Below are positions 27,201-39,500 of a stretch of DNA of 64,000 nucleotides, piece by piece; the stretch's first letter is position 1, and each line of letters begins with the position of its first letter. Origin of the DNA: Gymnorhina tibicen (lineage: Eukaryota > Chordata > Aves > Passeriformes > Artamidae); NCBI GenBank assembly GCA_013399875.1, contig VXAZ01000995.1, positions 206,797-270,796 of the forward strand. The letters are read 5' to 3'. The notes beneath the pieces were generated by a model. The model worked only from the letters and a program-made list of their open reading frames with translations. It had not been told where the DNA came from and did not search any database. The translations under genes and the position numbers were made by a program.

Positions 27201-28136
27201 TTGTACAATCCAAACAGGTCACAAATTAAAGCTATAGATAATATTTAATGTGCTATACCAATATATGTTAAAAAGAAATAATGACTAAAAATTATTAGAA
27301 TTAATCAGATGAGGAGTTCTGTTTCTAGTATATTCAGAAGGGCTAAGGCAATGCTGAAATTGTCAGATACGAAGTTGTGTTTGGAAATGAAAAAGGAATA
27401 TTACAAGTTTGTTTAATAACAAGTTATTGTTTAGTTTGCTAACACAGTTTAGCAAAGGCAATATCTGAAAATGCAAGCTAGTGCTGAGATTTCTATTAGT
27501 AAGGGAAGACTTATTATTAGAGCCTTGTGATTAGCAGTGTAAAATTCTCATAAAGCAATTTTGTAAATATCCCGTCTTGAAGCCATTTTGCAGCATCATC
27601 TGCCACTAAGCCTCCAGCTACGGCACCTAAGGGATCATGTTTTCTGTCGCTTGCTGTTACATTTTTCTGTTACATTTCTATATACTTGTATTTTAAATTG
27701 TCCAAACAGTTTGTGTATTACAAGACCTCACCCAAGTACAGGCGCTGTTGGTTTAGGAATTTGAGGGGATAGTTCAAGGCTTTCTGCTGGACCAGAAAAG
27801 ACTGTAATGAGAGGTGGCTGAGCACCCTCTCCTGCCGTTGAATCACAGTATCCTTTGGCCTTTACTGAGAAGAAACAGTAGTCTTATTGATACTAATAAA
27901 AAGTACAACAAAATAACTAGTACTCTCTGTTGATAACACTAAAATAAGAGACTGCTGTATGGCTTTCTGAATTGCATGGCAAAATTTCTTACATCTTTAA
28001 TACAAGCTGAAAAAAATCCCCTTATGGTCACAAATTAGTAATTATTAATTTGACAAAATCAGATATGATTATGACTGTGCTCTAAGCAGTCAGGTGAGTT
28101 TAAAAAGGAGAATGAGTACCTGAATGAAGGAACAAA
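24285..28136. other. Unique AT-rich non-coding sequence, no gene seen
   Basis: I see no coding or RNA gene. A short CA-rich run is at 24411-24434 and a 14-A run at 26149-26162. Around 25980-26200 and 26520-26570 there are T-rich stretches. The remainder is unremarkable AT-rich sequence. Confidence 0.6.
26149..26162. repeat. A14 homopolymer
   Basis: Fourteen consecutive A residues on the plus strand. No element body is recognisable immediately upstream. Confidence 0.9.
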
Positions 28137-30045
28137 GAATAGAATAGGATGGAATAGTTTAGGTTGGACCCTTCACCAGCTCCATTGTCCTTCTCTGGAC
28201 ATGCTCCAACACCTTAATTTCTTTCTTGTCCTGTCCTGAGGGGCCCAGAACTGAACACAGGATTTGAGGTGTGTCCTCACCAGTGCCGAGTACAGGGGCA
28301 CAATCCCTGCCCTGGCCCTGCTGGCCACACTATTGCTGATACAGGCCAGGATGCCATTGGCCTTCTTGGCCACCTGGACACTGCTGGCTCATGTTCAGCT
28401 GCTGTTGACCAGCACCCCCAGGTCCTTTTCTGCTGGGCAGCTTTCCAGCCCCTCTGCCCCAGTCTGTAGGGCTGCAGGGGGTTGTTGTTGACCCGTGGGC
28501 AGGACGTGGCACTTGGCCTTGTTGAAAGCCATACCAATGGCTTTGGCCCATTGATCCAGCCTGCCCAGATCCCTCTGCAGAGCCTTCCTACCCTCCAGCA
28601 GAACAACATTCCTGCCCAACTTGGTGTCATCTACAAACTGACTGAGGGTGCCCTTAATCTCCATGTCCAGATCATCGATAAAGATATTAAGCAAGACTGA
28701 GCCCTTGGGAACACCAGTGGTGACCAGGCACCAGGTGGATACAGCACCAATCATCACCACTCTCTGGGTCTGGTGATCCAGTCAGTTTTTTACCTAACAA
28801 AGGGTATGCCATCCAAGCCATGAGCAGTTGGTTGCTCCAGGAGAGTGGTGTGGGAAAGGGCGTCAAAGGCTTTAGTAAAGTCCGGGTAGAAAACATCCGC
28901 AGATTTTTCCTCATCCACTAAGCAGATCACCTTGTCATAGAAGGACACTGGGTTGTTCAAGCAGGACCTGTCTTTCCTAAACCCATACTGGCTGGCCTGA
29001 TCCTCTGGCTGTCCTGTATGTGCTGTGTGATGGCACCAAAATGATGTGCTCCTGGTACCAAGGTCAGATTGATAGGCTTGTAGTTCCCTGGATCATTCTT
29101 CTGGGCCCTTTTGTAGATGGGTGTCACATTTGCCAATTTTCAGTCACCTCGGCCTTGCCGAGTTGACCAGGACTGCTGGTAAATGATGGAAAGTGGCTCA
29201 GCAAGAACTTCCACCAGCTCTGTCAGTAGCCTTGGGTGGATCCCATCTAGCCCCATGGGCTTGGTTGTGTCTAAGTGATGTAGCAAGTCACTGACCAGTT
29301 TTCCTCAAATTTAGGTGCTTTGTTCTGCTCCCCATCCCTTTCTTCCAGCTCAGGGAGCCTGGTACCCTTATAACTGGTCTTACTATTAAAGACTGACGCA
29401 AGGAAGTCATTAAATACCTGAGCCTTTCCCTCATCTTCACATTTCCCCCCACATCCAATAAAGGATGGTGATTCTTCTTAGCCCTCCTTTTTTTTGCTGA
29501 GGTATTTATAGAAACATTTTTAATTGTCTTCTATGGCAGTAGCCAGACTAAGTTCTAGCTGGGCTTTAGTTCTTCTAATTTTCACTCTGCATAACTTCAC
29601 AATCCCTGTAGTCCTCCTGAGTGGCCTCCCCCTTCTAAAGGACATAAACTCTCCTGTTTTTCCTAAGCTCCAGCCGTATCTTTCTGTTCATTCAGGCTGG
29701 TTTTCTTCCTTGCCAGCTGGTCTTTTGGCACATGAGGGCGGCCTGATCCTGTGCCTTTAGCATTTCCTTCTTGAAGAATGCACAGCCCTGCTGGATCCTT
29801 TGCCCTTCAGGACTGACTCCTAAGGGACTCCCTCAACCAGCCTCCTAAACAGATCAAAGTCTGCCCTCTGGAAATCCAAGGTAGCAGTTCTGCTGACCCC
29901 CTTCCTTGCTTCTCCAAGAATGAAAAACTTTTTTAGTTTTGCGAACGTTTTGTGCTTCAACCACCCCATCACCTACCAGCCCTTCTCTGTTCATAATCAG
30001 CAGGTCCAGCCAGGAGCCTTCCCTAGCTGGCAAAGAAAGCACAAG
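28137..30045 (-). mobile_element. CR1 LINE, endonuclease end to 3' end, inactive
   Basis: This is a 1.9-kb minus-strand CR1. Near the right end the minus-strand frame reads SWLDLLIMNREGLVGD, which I recall from the end of the CR1 endonuclease domain. Further left come reverse-transcriptase motifs: GVPKGSVL, FIDDLD, LSQFVDDTKLG (the catalytic DD box with V in place of A), [42 protein letters not shown] and [21 protein letters not shown]. The pieces lie in different frames and are separated by many stops between about 28770 and 29850, so the copy is dead. The 3' UTR seems shortened: the terminal motif at 28137-28171 runs almost straight into ORF2 coding sequence. ORF1 and most of the endonuclease are missing, the usual CR1 5' truncation. 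Confidence 0.93.
28395..28760 (-). pseudogene. CR1 ORF2 reverse-transcriptase fragment
   Basis: This is the longest intact piece of the CR1 reverse transcriptase in the window, 121 codons with no internal stop. It holds the palm motifs: GVPKGS at about residues 17-22, the FVDD catalytic box at about 42-45, then the GRKALQRDLGRLDQWAKA and FNKAKCHVLPTG motifs. Full-length CR1 ORF2 is several times longer, so this cannot be functional alone. The frame continues after a shift into the overlapping segment at 28277-28630. The chance start codon has no meaning for expression. Confidence 0.88.
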
Positions 30046-33000
30046 AAACCCGGAACTTGGGAGTAATTAATGATTTGAATAAGAACAATAGCAAAAAAAG
30101 AAATAACCACAAACAATTAAAGGTGAGCTTGACAGTCAAGTTACATCAGAGTGTTTGCATGACAGGCTAACACCATTTCAGATGTAAATAAAAGGATGGA
30201 ACACAAATGCTTCTAGAAATATTGTTTCTGTCTCTACAAACAGAATAGTTCTGTACTAAATACAATGGTGGAACTTGACAGTACAAAAGGTATTTCTTGG
30301 GGCTTTTTATTTGTTTCCAGTGCTTTGTCTAATCATATTGTGCATGCATTTCTCTAAGACCTAAAATTTTTAACAGCATAAGTTTTGCAAATGTGAAGGT
30401 TCATTCTAAACACCAGTGAGTTCTTACTTCTAACCTAAAGAATCATAATCTGAATTTTGTATTTGATGGTAGCACCTTTTTTTTAGATCAGGTTTATGTT
30501 AGAGGTATGTGTGTTCATATTTATACAGGTCTGTGCTTATTCAACTGGTCAAATTGCTTTTTACATCCCTGACTATCTCCTTTGCTTGCTGTAGACTCTA
30601 CGGATTATGGTGAGGGCAAAGATGATCAGCTGGAGACAGCTCATAGTGGAACTTGGGCAGGAAGCCAACCATGTTGTCAGCAGATGTTTTGCGGTATGTG
30701 GGTCACTAGGAATAATCTAAGTATATTTTTCCCCCTTTTCATCACTGTAAAGACCCTCAAGCTGACAACTAGAAGCACAGCTCTTCTACCCTAAAATATT
30801 TGTTATTTAAATACAGTAAATTGTTAGTCTCCTTTGGGATTTGTGTAGCAAGCTGAACAACTGTTGTGTCAAAAAGGTGCACATGGTGTGTGTGCAGCTC
30901 TGCCACGGTAGCACACTGACCTGGATTGAAAACATTTACATTTCTTTGAGAGGCTAGGAGTTGTATAAACCTGAGTGGTAGCATGTTCATATGGACCTGG
31001 AATCTTTGCTTGCCTTTTCACAATGTCAGTCTCTTCTACTGGAAAGTAATTTCTCTGATTTTTTAGCCAGGTCCTGTTGCAATAGCTTGCAAAAGGCATT
31101 TTGAGTAGCCCTCTTCTATCTTGCATGCCCACCCTTTTTTATGCACCCATATCTGTCAGGAACATACATACATTCATATATATTTACATAAACACACACA
31201 CATACATATATATATATGTAGATCTTTTTCTGGTGTGCTGCCTAGATGTGGTAATTATGGGAAAGAGGATGGGAGATCTCTGTAACTGGTGCCCCAGCCT
31301 CTGCAGAGGATGTTTTATAGCCCTTCCCAGTTCACTAAAAGCAAAGACTGATTGTAAAGAATCTAAACTGTGCAGTCTTTGGCCACTGATAATAATAACA
31401 ATTTCTATCTTGCACACTTGGATCTCTTCCCCGTGCATGTGCATGAAGGAGGTGGAGGAAAGACTCGGTGATTTGTACTGAAGCATTCTGGTAAAACAAG
31501 AAACCAGTCTTGAAGGAAATTTTATTTCTTGGAGGCTTTTTCAAAAGCTGATACCATATGGAATTATTACTCCTGAGGTTTCATCACCATGAAATGCTGA
31601 GACTTCCACTGTGGCCATTAGCTGAGAAGCAGGTTTTAGTGTCAACAAGTGCATGATCCTGCTTATCCTATGATCTGAAATAGAAGGAGATGACAGCTAC
31701 CTTCATAGCCCCACATCATCAGGTGGTGCGATCTGGGGCACTGCCCCCAGGGGGCACATGACCCAGCAGTAATCGTGAGGGCTGTGACACCACTACTTGT
31801 AACTGAGGAATGCTTTGTAGAAACCTTGCCTGGGCACTAGCAGGACTGGAACATTAAACTCCCTCATCCCTAGGAGGAAAAGGAAAGTTTTTATTGGTAA
31901 GAACTTTAGCAGCTGTCCTGCTTGCTGAGCAGCACGGAGGTAGGCAACCATGTCAGACACAATTACTGCTCCTTTTGTAATAACCCCTTTTTACAGACAA
32001 CCAGTGAAGTGAATTATCAGCCTGCTAAGCCAGTTGTAACGTGCTCAGACCTAGGCAAGGCTTTGCTTTCTGGGTCCCCTCCAGCTCTGTTGCACCAGGG
32101 AGAAGCTGCTGGAGAAGTCAGCATTCCATGCTGATATGCCAGTCACCCCTCTGTAGCAAGACGCTGAAGAAGGAGACAGAAGGAATATGTGGGAAAAATT
32201 CACTTCTCTTGGCCACAGTAATGTGAAGGGTGAGAGGATGGTAGAAGGTATTGGAAGCACCTTTTTGTCCTCTCTGCCCCCCTTCTCACTTGGAAGTTCC
32301 ATTCCTCCCCAGGCAAGCTGTTCTTCCAGCTGATTAAAAAAATATAGCCCAGCAGTCAGGAGGGGTGTCCTTTCTGTCAGCTGTGAGGCAGTTGTCACCC
32401 CATCCTTCCCCTTTCTGAGTGTAACGCAGGCTGTGAGAATGAAATTTCAAATGTTACGGTGCTGTAGCCCCTCTGTATGTGTAGAGAAATTGGAGGATTA
32501 AGCGCAAGAATGACTGAGTGGAAGACCCTTGTATAAAAATGACAGATGCCCTGGTTTAAAAGGTGACAATTTGCTTATGCAGTGAAATGGTTCTGTCAAA
32601 GCATCAGGAAATTTGGGGACTTGAGTGTAGAGAAGGAAGCATTTGAAAATGCAGTCTGCCTTGAGCTTCTGAAGTAGCCTCTGAGCTCCAGAACTGATGT
32701 TTTGTAATTTTGCCTTATCATCTGCTTGGGTTTATCATGGTGGTAATAGGGATAATGACAGAGAGTCAGTCATTTCCACTTAGATGCCAGTTTTTAAGTA
32801 ATAATAAGCTCACAGCAGGTTCGATTTGGTCTGTGCTGAGAGTACCTGGGGTTATTTTCCCTTTGCTTTCTCATGGTAAATTATCTCAGCCCACCAGGGC
32901 CAAGCTGATTTTCTTGCTGTAAAAACAGAGAAGACGAACATGCAGCACTGCACCGCGCTGTACACTTAGATGCTTACTCCTTTGTTGTTTTCTTTATGTT
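30046..33000. other. Unique AT-rich non-coding sequence with a TA/CA microsatellite
   Basis: No gene was recognised. The only structured part is the microsatellite at 31162-31220. The overlapping plus and minus frames of 126 and 100 codons at 31101-31486 partly translate that microsatellite (runs of I, Y, T and H) and are not credible genes. Confidence 0.6.
31162..31220. repeat. Compound TA/CA microsatellite
   Basis: Alternating ACAT, ATAT and ACAC units on the plus strand form an interrupted purine-pyrimidine alternating run of about 59 bp. Confidence 0.92.
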
Positions 33001-33960
33001 ATTTAGGAAGAGAAAATTCTCCGAGCCACCCATTATGGTTCAAATCCAGGTCATAAAAATAGTGTAAACTAATAGTGGACTGTCTCCCCTAGCCCTCTCA
33101 CCCCATGCATCTCTCCCCTGTATTGCAATCCCTAATGGGAACATTTAAAACCAGTGCTTATGATAATGCCCTTGTTCCCATGGACACCACAGCGCTGCAG
33201 AACCAAGATTAATGGAGGACCATTGAGACTGGTCCTAAAAGATTGTCCCTCTTGTGTATTATGGTCTGTCATGCTGCATCCATTAACAGAGGAGCGGAGG
33301 GTCCTCATCGTGTTGGTATCACTGGGACCAAATCGAGCTACTACAAGATGGCATTTCCATAGCACATCAACAGATCATTTCACCACTGCTTAAGGCATCG
33401 TAAATTGGACTTATAGCTCAGCTGCTGGCATAAATAAGTCCCTTTGATAGTTAGTGGAAGACGTTATGACACTCCAGGGTACAGGAGGGGACATTGGCAC
33501 TGTCATTTTTTTTCTCTAGCCCTGGCACCCTGGTGCCTCTGATCTTTCTGAAGATTCAGGGCACGCGCTCTTCATTACGGTTTGGGCACCAGGGACTTGT
33601 TTTTTTTGCAAGATTAATGAGCGCCACGGAAATTCTCCAGCGCATCTCGATAATTAAGTCTTTGTTTATCAAAAAACAAGTTATATTAGGAGCAGAAAAT
33701 TCGCAGTAATTATTCATAATTCTAACAATTCAAGTATAGCTACCTCATTTGCCTGGGTAATTCTGCTTTTTAATTTCTTGCATACATTTGCATATTAATT
33801 TTGCCCGTCGGCTGCAGCAGGCTTTGACAGTTTGTTACTATGTGATGGTTTTCACAGGGGTGCGACTCAGTTGGGTGGCATTTCGACTGGGTGCAATGAT
33901 AAATTATGAATTTTCTAATTTGCTGCATAATGAAGTAACCCCTTCCAACCCAATTAAAAA
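33000..33960. other. Candidate conserved regulatory element
   Basis: This stretch has no long frame and no transposon signature, but it is dense in homeodomain, POU and forkhead-like sites. TAATTA occurs at 33651-33656 and again at 33707-33712, TGTTTATC at 33663-33670, and an octamer site ATTTGCAT at 33786-33793 that runs on into ATTAAT. Isolated CpGs persist in an AT-rich setting, and a GGCACC/GGTGCC inverted repeat lies at 33524-33537. These traits are common in vertebrate developmental enhancers and ultraconserved elements. This is pattern recognition only, because conservation cannot be seen from one genome. Confidence 0.35.
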
Positions 33961-33969
33961 AAAAAAAAA
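33956..33969. repeat. A14 homopolymer
   Basis: Fourteen A residues at the right edge of the regulatory-looking stretch. A T14 run lies 73 bp further on, at 34043-34056. Confidence 0.9.
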
Positions 33970-34042
33970 GCAAAGATGGTGTCTTTTAAATAATATTTCC
34001 CAGGTATTTCATCTCTCCGGTTTTGTTGTTGTTTTGCAAGCA

Positions 34043-34056
34043 TTTTTTTTTTTTTT
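34043..34056. repeat. T14 homopolymer
   Basis: Fourteen T residues on the plus strand. Together with the A14 run at 33956-33969 this makes an inverted pair 73 bp apart that could in principle pair. Confidence 0.9.
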
Positions 34057-34889
34057 ACTTAAAAAGCAGATGACTGTATTTGCAGCCTTTCAGAGTGACT
34101 GTGCCTTTCCATACATCAAACATGATTCATGATTCATGTATCCCCAGACTATATTCATGCTGTAAATTGGCCACTCCTCAACCCTCAGGGCAATCACGGA
34201 TGATAGCAAAGAAGTCCTAGTTTCTTCTCTGATGTCCAATTTGGACTGTAGTGATCTGTGTGTATGAGTCTGTCTGTCTGTTTGTCAGGGAGCAGGGATT
34301 TCAAATGAGGGAAATAAATGATGTGTGTTTGTTTTACATACTTGCTCGAGAGGCTGTACTGTTGTAAATTAACTGCTAAACTACTGTGTGGGTTTCCTTC
34401 TAATTTCTTAAAATGGTTGTAGAAATAAATATATATGTATTTATTACTTCAGCATTGTAAAAAAGGATCTGTGGAGACTTAATTTGTGGGTGAGAGACAA
34501 GGGATTTTAGTTCAGTGTTGGTAAGTGTGTTCAGTACATTTGGTAATTTTATGCTCATAATGCAGCACTTAGAAAGCACAAGTATTGCCGGGTAAAATTT
34601 GTGGTGTTTCATTATACAACTGCAGACGGGCAAAACAGTTTAGAAATACTGTAGGCCTGATGCCATCCCGACTTTAAAGAATCTGAAATAACCCAGCCAA
34701 TCTGTTTAGCATGATGCAAATATTGTAATTATACAATTATGCTGCATTTTTAATATAGAACAATTCCTATACATTTTGTTGTCTCTTAAAATTCTGCATT
34801 ATTAAGAAAAGCCACAATTTTATCAGAGGCTCCACCACAACCACATGGCAGTAGATCATGGGAGATTTTGACATTAATACCCCACGATC

Positions 34890-35570
34890 AAGCAGTAGAG
34901 AGCACACAACATTAATGCAAAAAACCCACAAAGTGCAGATTACATAACATTAATTCTGCACATCCCCACAAGGCAAGCGAGGAGCCCTCCACGCTACCCT
35001 TGCCCAGCCTGGCACCACACAAAAGCTGGGAACCACCTTGCAGGAGCACAGCAGAGCTGCAAAGTGCCGAGCGCTGCCATTCAGCCCTGTCAACGTTATT
35101 ATAACACACAGCACACAACGTGAGCCTGGCACAACTGGGCAGCGCGGAGCCCAGTGATATTATAGCATAATCACACAGCTAAATTCATGCCTACAGTACA
35201 GAGCGAGCAGCAATAACACTGAGCACAGTGCAGCGTTGTCATAACATATATTAAAGGCGTTCGGCACAGCCACAAAGTGTGGTGGCACGTTCCATGTTTA
35301 TACATAAAAGCAGAGCGGGCTGTACTCAGCACACAGACGGTGCAGTGCTCTCACCACAGCTGTATGCCCACCCCAGAGCAGGCATGAGCACCTACAGCCA
35401 AACAACCACAGTGAAACTCAGCAAGCAGCACCGAAACACAGCTTTCACTTCTCTGGTACAAAACACGGACTCACAGCACAAGTTCATAATAAACCCCAGA
35501 TAAATGCATGACGTGCACTCATTACTGCATGATTTAATTGTGGTGAGTGATAGTACAGCACAGCCACTAA
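34890..35570. repeat. Unclassified A/C-rich degenerate repeat block
   Basis: The plus strand is rich in A and C and poor in T here, unlike both flanks. The hexamer AGCACA recurs at 34901, 35045, 35110, 35222, 35328, 35475 and 35557, with GGCACA at 35263. A second recurring word, ATAACA or a close variant, appears near 34945, 35100, 35213 and 35241. Spacings are often near 62-75 bp or about twice that, which suggests a decayed tandem array, but the units are too diverged for me to align by eye with certainty. AGCACACAAC is shared exactly between 34901 and 35110, and CCACAAAGTG between 34927 and 35271. I recognise no transposon family or coding sequence. It may be an old satellite or minisatellite, an unknown transposon, or a structured non-coding region. 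Confidence 0.4.
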
Positions 35571-38500
35571 ACACTTTATACAATCCTAAAAGTAATATAA
35601 CTTTCCTCAAATGTACCAAAGTAGTTTGAAAGGGAACACCTTGTTACTTATTTGTATTAGTCTTGAGAAAAATTCCTTACATGGTCTTTTACTAGTGGAA
35701 AGTGCTGCTTTGTCAAAATCAGGCTTTTCCATAGTAATGTCTTGGTTTAATGACATTTTGACAGAAGAGGGGGTAGGTTTCTTGTGGTTTCTTCAATGTT
35801 AACCAAACAATTAAGCTTTTTTTCATTTTTGCACACCTTCTTTTCTTTGAATTTCTGTATGATTAAGAAGGTTTTTTAGCACATCGAAATTGTCCAAATC
35901 AGTATTATTTTAACATCGATGGTTAACCTCAAATTTCCCCCCACATGTAACTTTGTGGTGAATGCAGCTGTTTGATTCTGAATCGGAACAACTATTTTAT
36001 TAATACTTTTTTTTAATATGTGAGAGAAGAAGTCCTGTCTCAGTCTTTTTATGAAGGTGGGTGCAAATCCTTGCAAGTGCCTAGGTGAAGCTAATAGTGG
36101 TCCAATAAGTCTTAGAGTTCCTCAACACCACAATTAGTGCTGCAAGGACAAAATGCCAAATATTTAGCTGCTGTGATAGTACTGAAATTATACGGTACAC
36201 CCTCAATAACAAGTTCCCCGCCCTGCATAGTCTTTGATGGACAAGTGTCAGTCTGGAGGGTGTCTGTAGCTTGGGTTGCCCCATGGGGAAGCACAGTGGT
36301 GCCCCACAGTGTGAGACTGACAGGGTGCAGCACTGGAGAGAGCCAGTGTGAACCCATATGTCGCTATAGGGCAGTGTCACTGTGCACCAACACAGCCTTG
36401 CTTTCTGGTGTCTGCTCAGCAAAACATTAGAACTGCATAAAGGGAAGTGACTGATCATTAAATGTATGCTAATAACATGAGCCTTTGACTGAAAACATCA
36501 ATATACTCCAGTAAAGTGCACAGTTAGTACATGGCAATTAATATTTATCTAATCTGATTTATACTGGGGCTTTCTATAATGCCCACTGCTGTATCATCTA
36601 TGCTGTGATCAAATGCAGCAGACGTACATAGTGAGGCACCTTCCCAGACTTCAGTCTCCTCCCTTCCCTCGTTCTCTTTCATTTTGTTATTTATTATTAT
36701 TCAAATTTATACATCACTAAACAAAAGAGCACTCATCCCAAGCCACTGATAAACTCTTAAAAATACATCTCATAAAATGAGCAGACTCCATAATTATCCA
36801 TGGATAAAAATGCAACAGCAACCATGTGACTACACTAAATTTAATCAAAATTATTAACAAATCACCACCAGAGTTCCCTCCAACTATTTCTTTGCTCATC
36901 TTTTGCCAATGAGCTATACAGAAAAGAGTGGTTTTGCACTGACACCTGAAGGTTGTTTTGAATCAAAAATCAAATGTATTTGAAGTGGTAGATCCTATCT
37001 GGGAAATGCCCTTTCCTTTTAGTACCTGTACTGATTTCTTTGGGAGACAGCAGTGAGAGCATGACTGTATTGAACTAGTTCATGTATCAATTTGGGTGTA
37101 ACTCAGCAGTATGGCAAAGCTACTGTGTGAGTATGGGCGACTTGAGAAGAATAAATAAAATTTTAAAAGTTTAATTCTTGAGTGAAGCCACAGCCTTAGA
37201 AGCAATGGTCATTTAAGATAAGAGATCAATTTAAAGCCAGCCTCATATATCTTCTTCAGTTGGAGGGTAGAAACTTTCTGATGGAGACTCTGTGTCTACC
37301 CTGTTTCAGAGCTTGGTTGTTTCAACAGCTACAGTAACCCAGGGCTTTCTGGTGAGGGAGACATGGAAAGATCTGAGACATTCTGTTCTGGAGCGGGGCA
37401 CTTGCACACAGAGACTGACCTCCAAACCTTTGTGATGGAGGTTATGGTTTATTTTCTATTGAGTATCTTCTGAAGAGACTGGTGGACCAGCAAGGAGAGG
37501 TCTGTATGTGCTTCTGGAGGAGGAGGAATGGTATAACTAAACTATGTAAAGAGGCTTTTGAGGCGTGAACCTTCCCACAGTGGTTCTGGTGGACTTCGTA
37601 GATAGGAAATGCTGAACTTGGGATAGTCTTGGACATACTGCATTTTGGGAGTGGTCCATGTAGGGGATTATCCTGAGATCCAGGTAATGGTTGTTTCCTG
37701 AAAAGAGAGCTGAGGGTCTAAAACAAAAGCCAAAGGTGAGATAGTTATCAATGAGTGTGGACTGTCAGGGTTCCAGTGCCCAAGGGCACATTCTGAACTT
37801 TTCTGAACTTTTCTTTAGCATTGTAGAGGTACCTGAATTGCCTTAATCCTTTGCTGATTTCATGAATTACTTTTTCTCCTCTTGTGGAGAAGGGTTAGTG
37901 GGTTTGACATTCACTTAAACTCATTCCCTACCATTTCCTGACCTGAAATCTGTTTTCAAAATTGGCTGCGAGGTGAGCCTAGTTTAGGGATTTAACTCTG
38001 TAGACCAGTCTTTCATGGACCATTTCCTTTCCCTATATCTTAAGCCTCTGTGTTTGACTATTACAAATGCTTCACTGTGTGGCTCACTGTAGGTGTTCCA
38101 AATAAGCCAGCCTTTTTGTAGGAAGTTAAATACATTATATTCCCTTTATATATTCCCATTATTTGAGAAGTGACAGAGATTGTTCTGCTAGTGTTTCTTC
38201 CTTCATGATTCTGTGTTGCACTTCAGAAGTGCTCTACTTTTGAGGGGCTGAAGACAAACACCAGGACACCAGGGCTGCTGGCTTACAGGCAGTGAGACAG
38301 GGCCTCTTGTGTATCCTTTCACGAAACTCATCTGTTACTCATCTACTAGGTTTTCTTAATAGTGGGGAATATTTTGCTTGGAAAAAAAAAATATATCCAT
38401 ACAGTATTCATGTAAAAAAGATTTAGAATGATTTACCACTGAAAACTGACTCTGACTCTTGAATAGTTAATAATAATAAAGAAGATCAGCAGGATGTGTA

Positions 38501-39050
38501 ACCCATCCACTTGTCTTGTTATATTGCTCCTGTATTCAGCTGCAGAGGTGTACACATTAAAATTGCTTCCCCACTAAAACCAGCTATAGAAACTTGTCCC
38601 TTCATTATGGAAAGTAGAAGATAATGTATTCTGTACTGCAAGATATAGATTACTGAAAACTTGATGCATAAATGTACTTCTATAACAATAGGAGATTATT
38701 CTTTATGATAATTTTTATACCATTTTATAGTTACTGATTAACTATTCTAATCTAGATTCTTAAAGCTCTGTCTCAAATAGAAATGTGGATGAGGGGTAAA
38801 AGCAAGATTTTTTAATTGCTGTAGAAAACCTCAAACTTATTTTTATATCCTTCCTAAAGTCAAAATACCCAAAAGTCAGTGACATTTCAGGCAGTCATTG
38901 CCCAAAGAAACAAAACTTTATATGTTATTCCCTGGCTGTTGCCATATCTGTAAAGTTTCAGCCTGGCTTGTCATTTTCTCTTGTGTAGGCAACTATGACT
39001 GGTTTTACTTGCTATTCTTCTAGCTATAGTAAGCAGCGTGATTCCTTAAA
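35571..39050. other. Unique AT-rich non-coding sequence, no gene seen
   Basis: Two overlapping minus-strand frames at 36081-36458 (125 and 81 codons) are the longest, and neither resembles a family that I know. A short duplication (TTCTGAACTTT twice) lies near 37794. Nothing else could be supported. Confidence 0.6.
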
Positions 39051-39500
39051 TGATAGAATGGCCTGGGTTGGAGGTGATACTAAAGATCATCTAGTTCCAA
39101 CCCACCCCACCTCCCCCCACTTTCCACTAGACCAGGTTGCTCAAAACTCCATCCAGACTGGCCTTGAACACGTCCAGGGATGAGGCAATTGCAACTTCTC
39201 TGGAAAACTTGTTCCAGTGCCTTACCACCCTCAGAGTAAATAATTTCTTCCTAATATATGATCTAAACCTGCCTTCTTTCAGTTTGAAGCCATTCCCTCT
39301 TGTCCTGTATTTAGATGCTCTTGTAAATAGTCTCTCCATCTTTCCTGTAGGCTCTGTTTAGGTACTGCAAGGCTGGAATTAGGCCACCCTGAAGCCTTCT
39401 CTTCTCCAAACTAAGCAGTCCCAGTTCTCTTAGCCTTTCCTCATAGGAGATATGCTCCATCCCCCTAATCAACTTTGTGGCCCTCCTCTGGACTTGCTCT
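39051..39500 (-). mobile_element. CR1 LINE 3' end, strongly truncated
   Basis: Read on the minus strand, the left end is the CR1 terminus (CCAACCCAGGCCATTCTATC). The minus-strand frame at 39127-39339 matches the last 70 or so residues of CR1 ORF2 as I recall them: RTRGNGFKLKEGRF, IRKKLFTLRVVRHWN, SREVAIASSLDVFKASLDG and LSNLV. The sequence extends upstream into more ORF2 sequence ending at about 39500 (the AK/QRRA-type region). The copy is about 450 bp. The left flank ends in AAA and I saw no clear target-site duplication, which is usual for CR1. Confidence 0.93.

Noticed and set aside
28264..28700. Plus-strand open frames opposite the CR1 reverse transcriptase
   Set aside because: They are antisense shadows of the CR1 ORF2 sequence on the minus strand.
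31101..31486. 126-codon plus-strand and 100-codon minus-strand frames
   Set aside because: Both translate part of a TA/CA microsatellite and have no domain.
36081..36458. 125- and 81-codon minus-strand frames, considered as a possible processed pseudogene
   Set aside because: Neither translation resembles any family that I know, and there is no poly(A) tail or flanking duplication.
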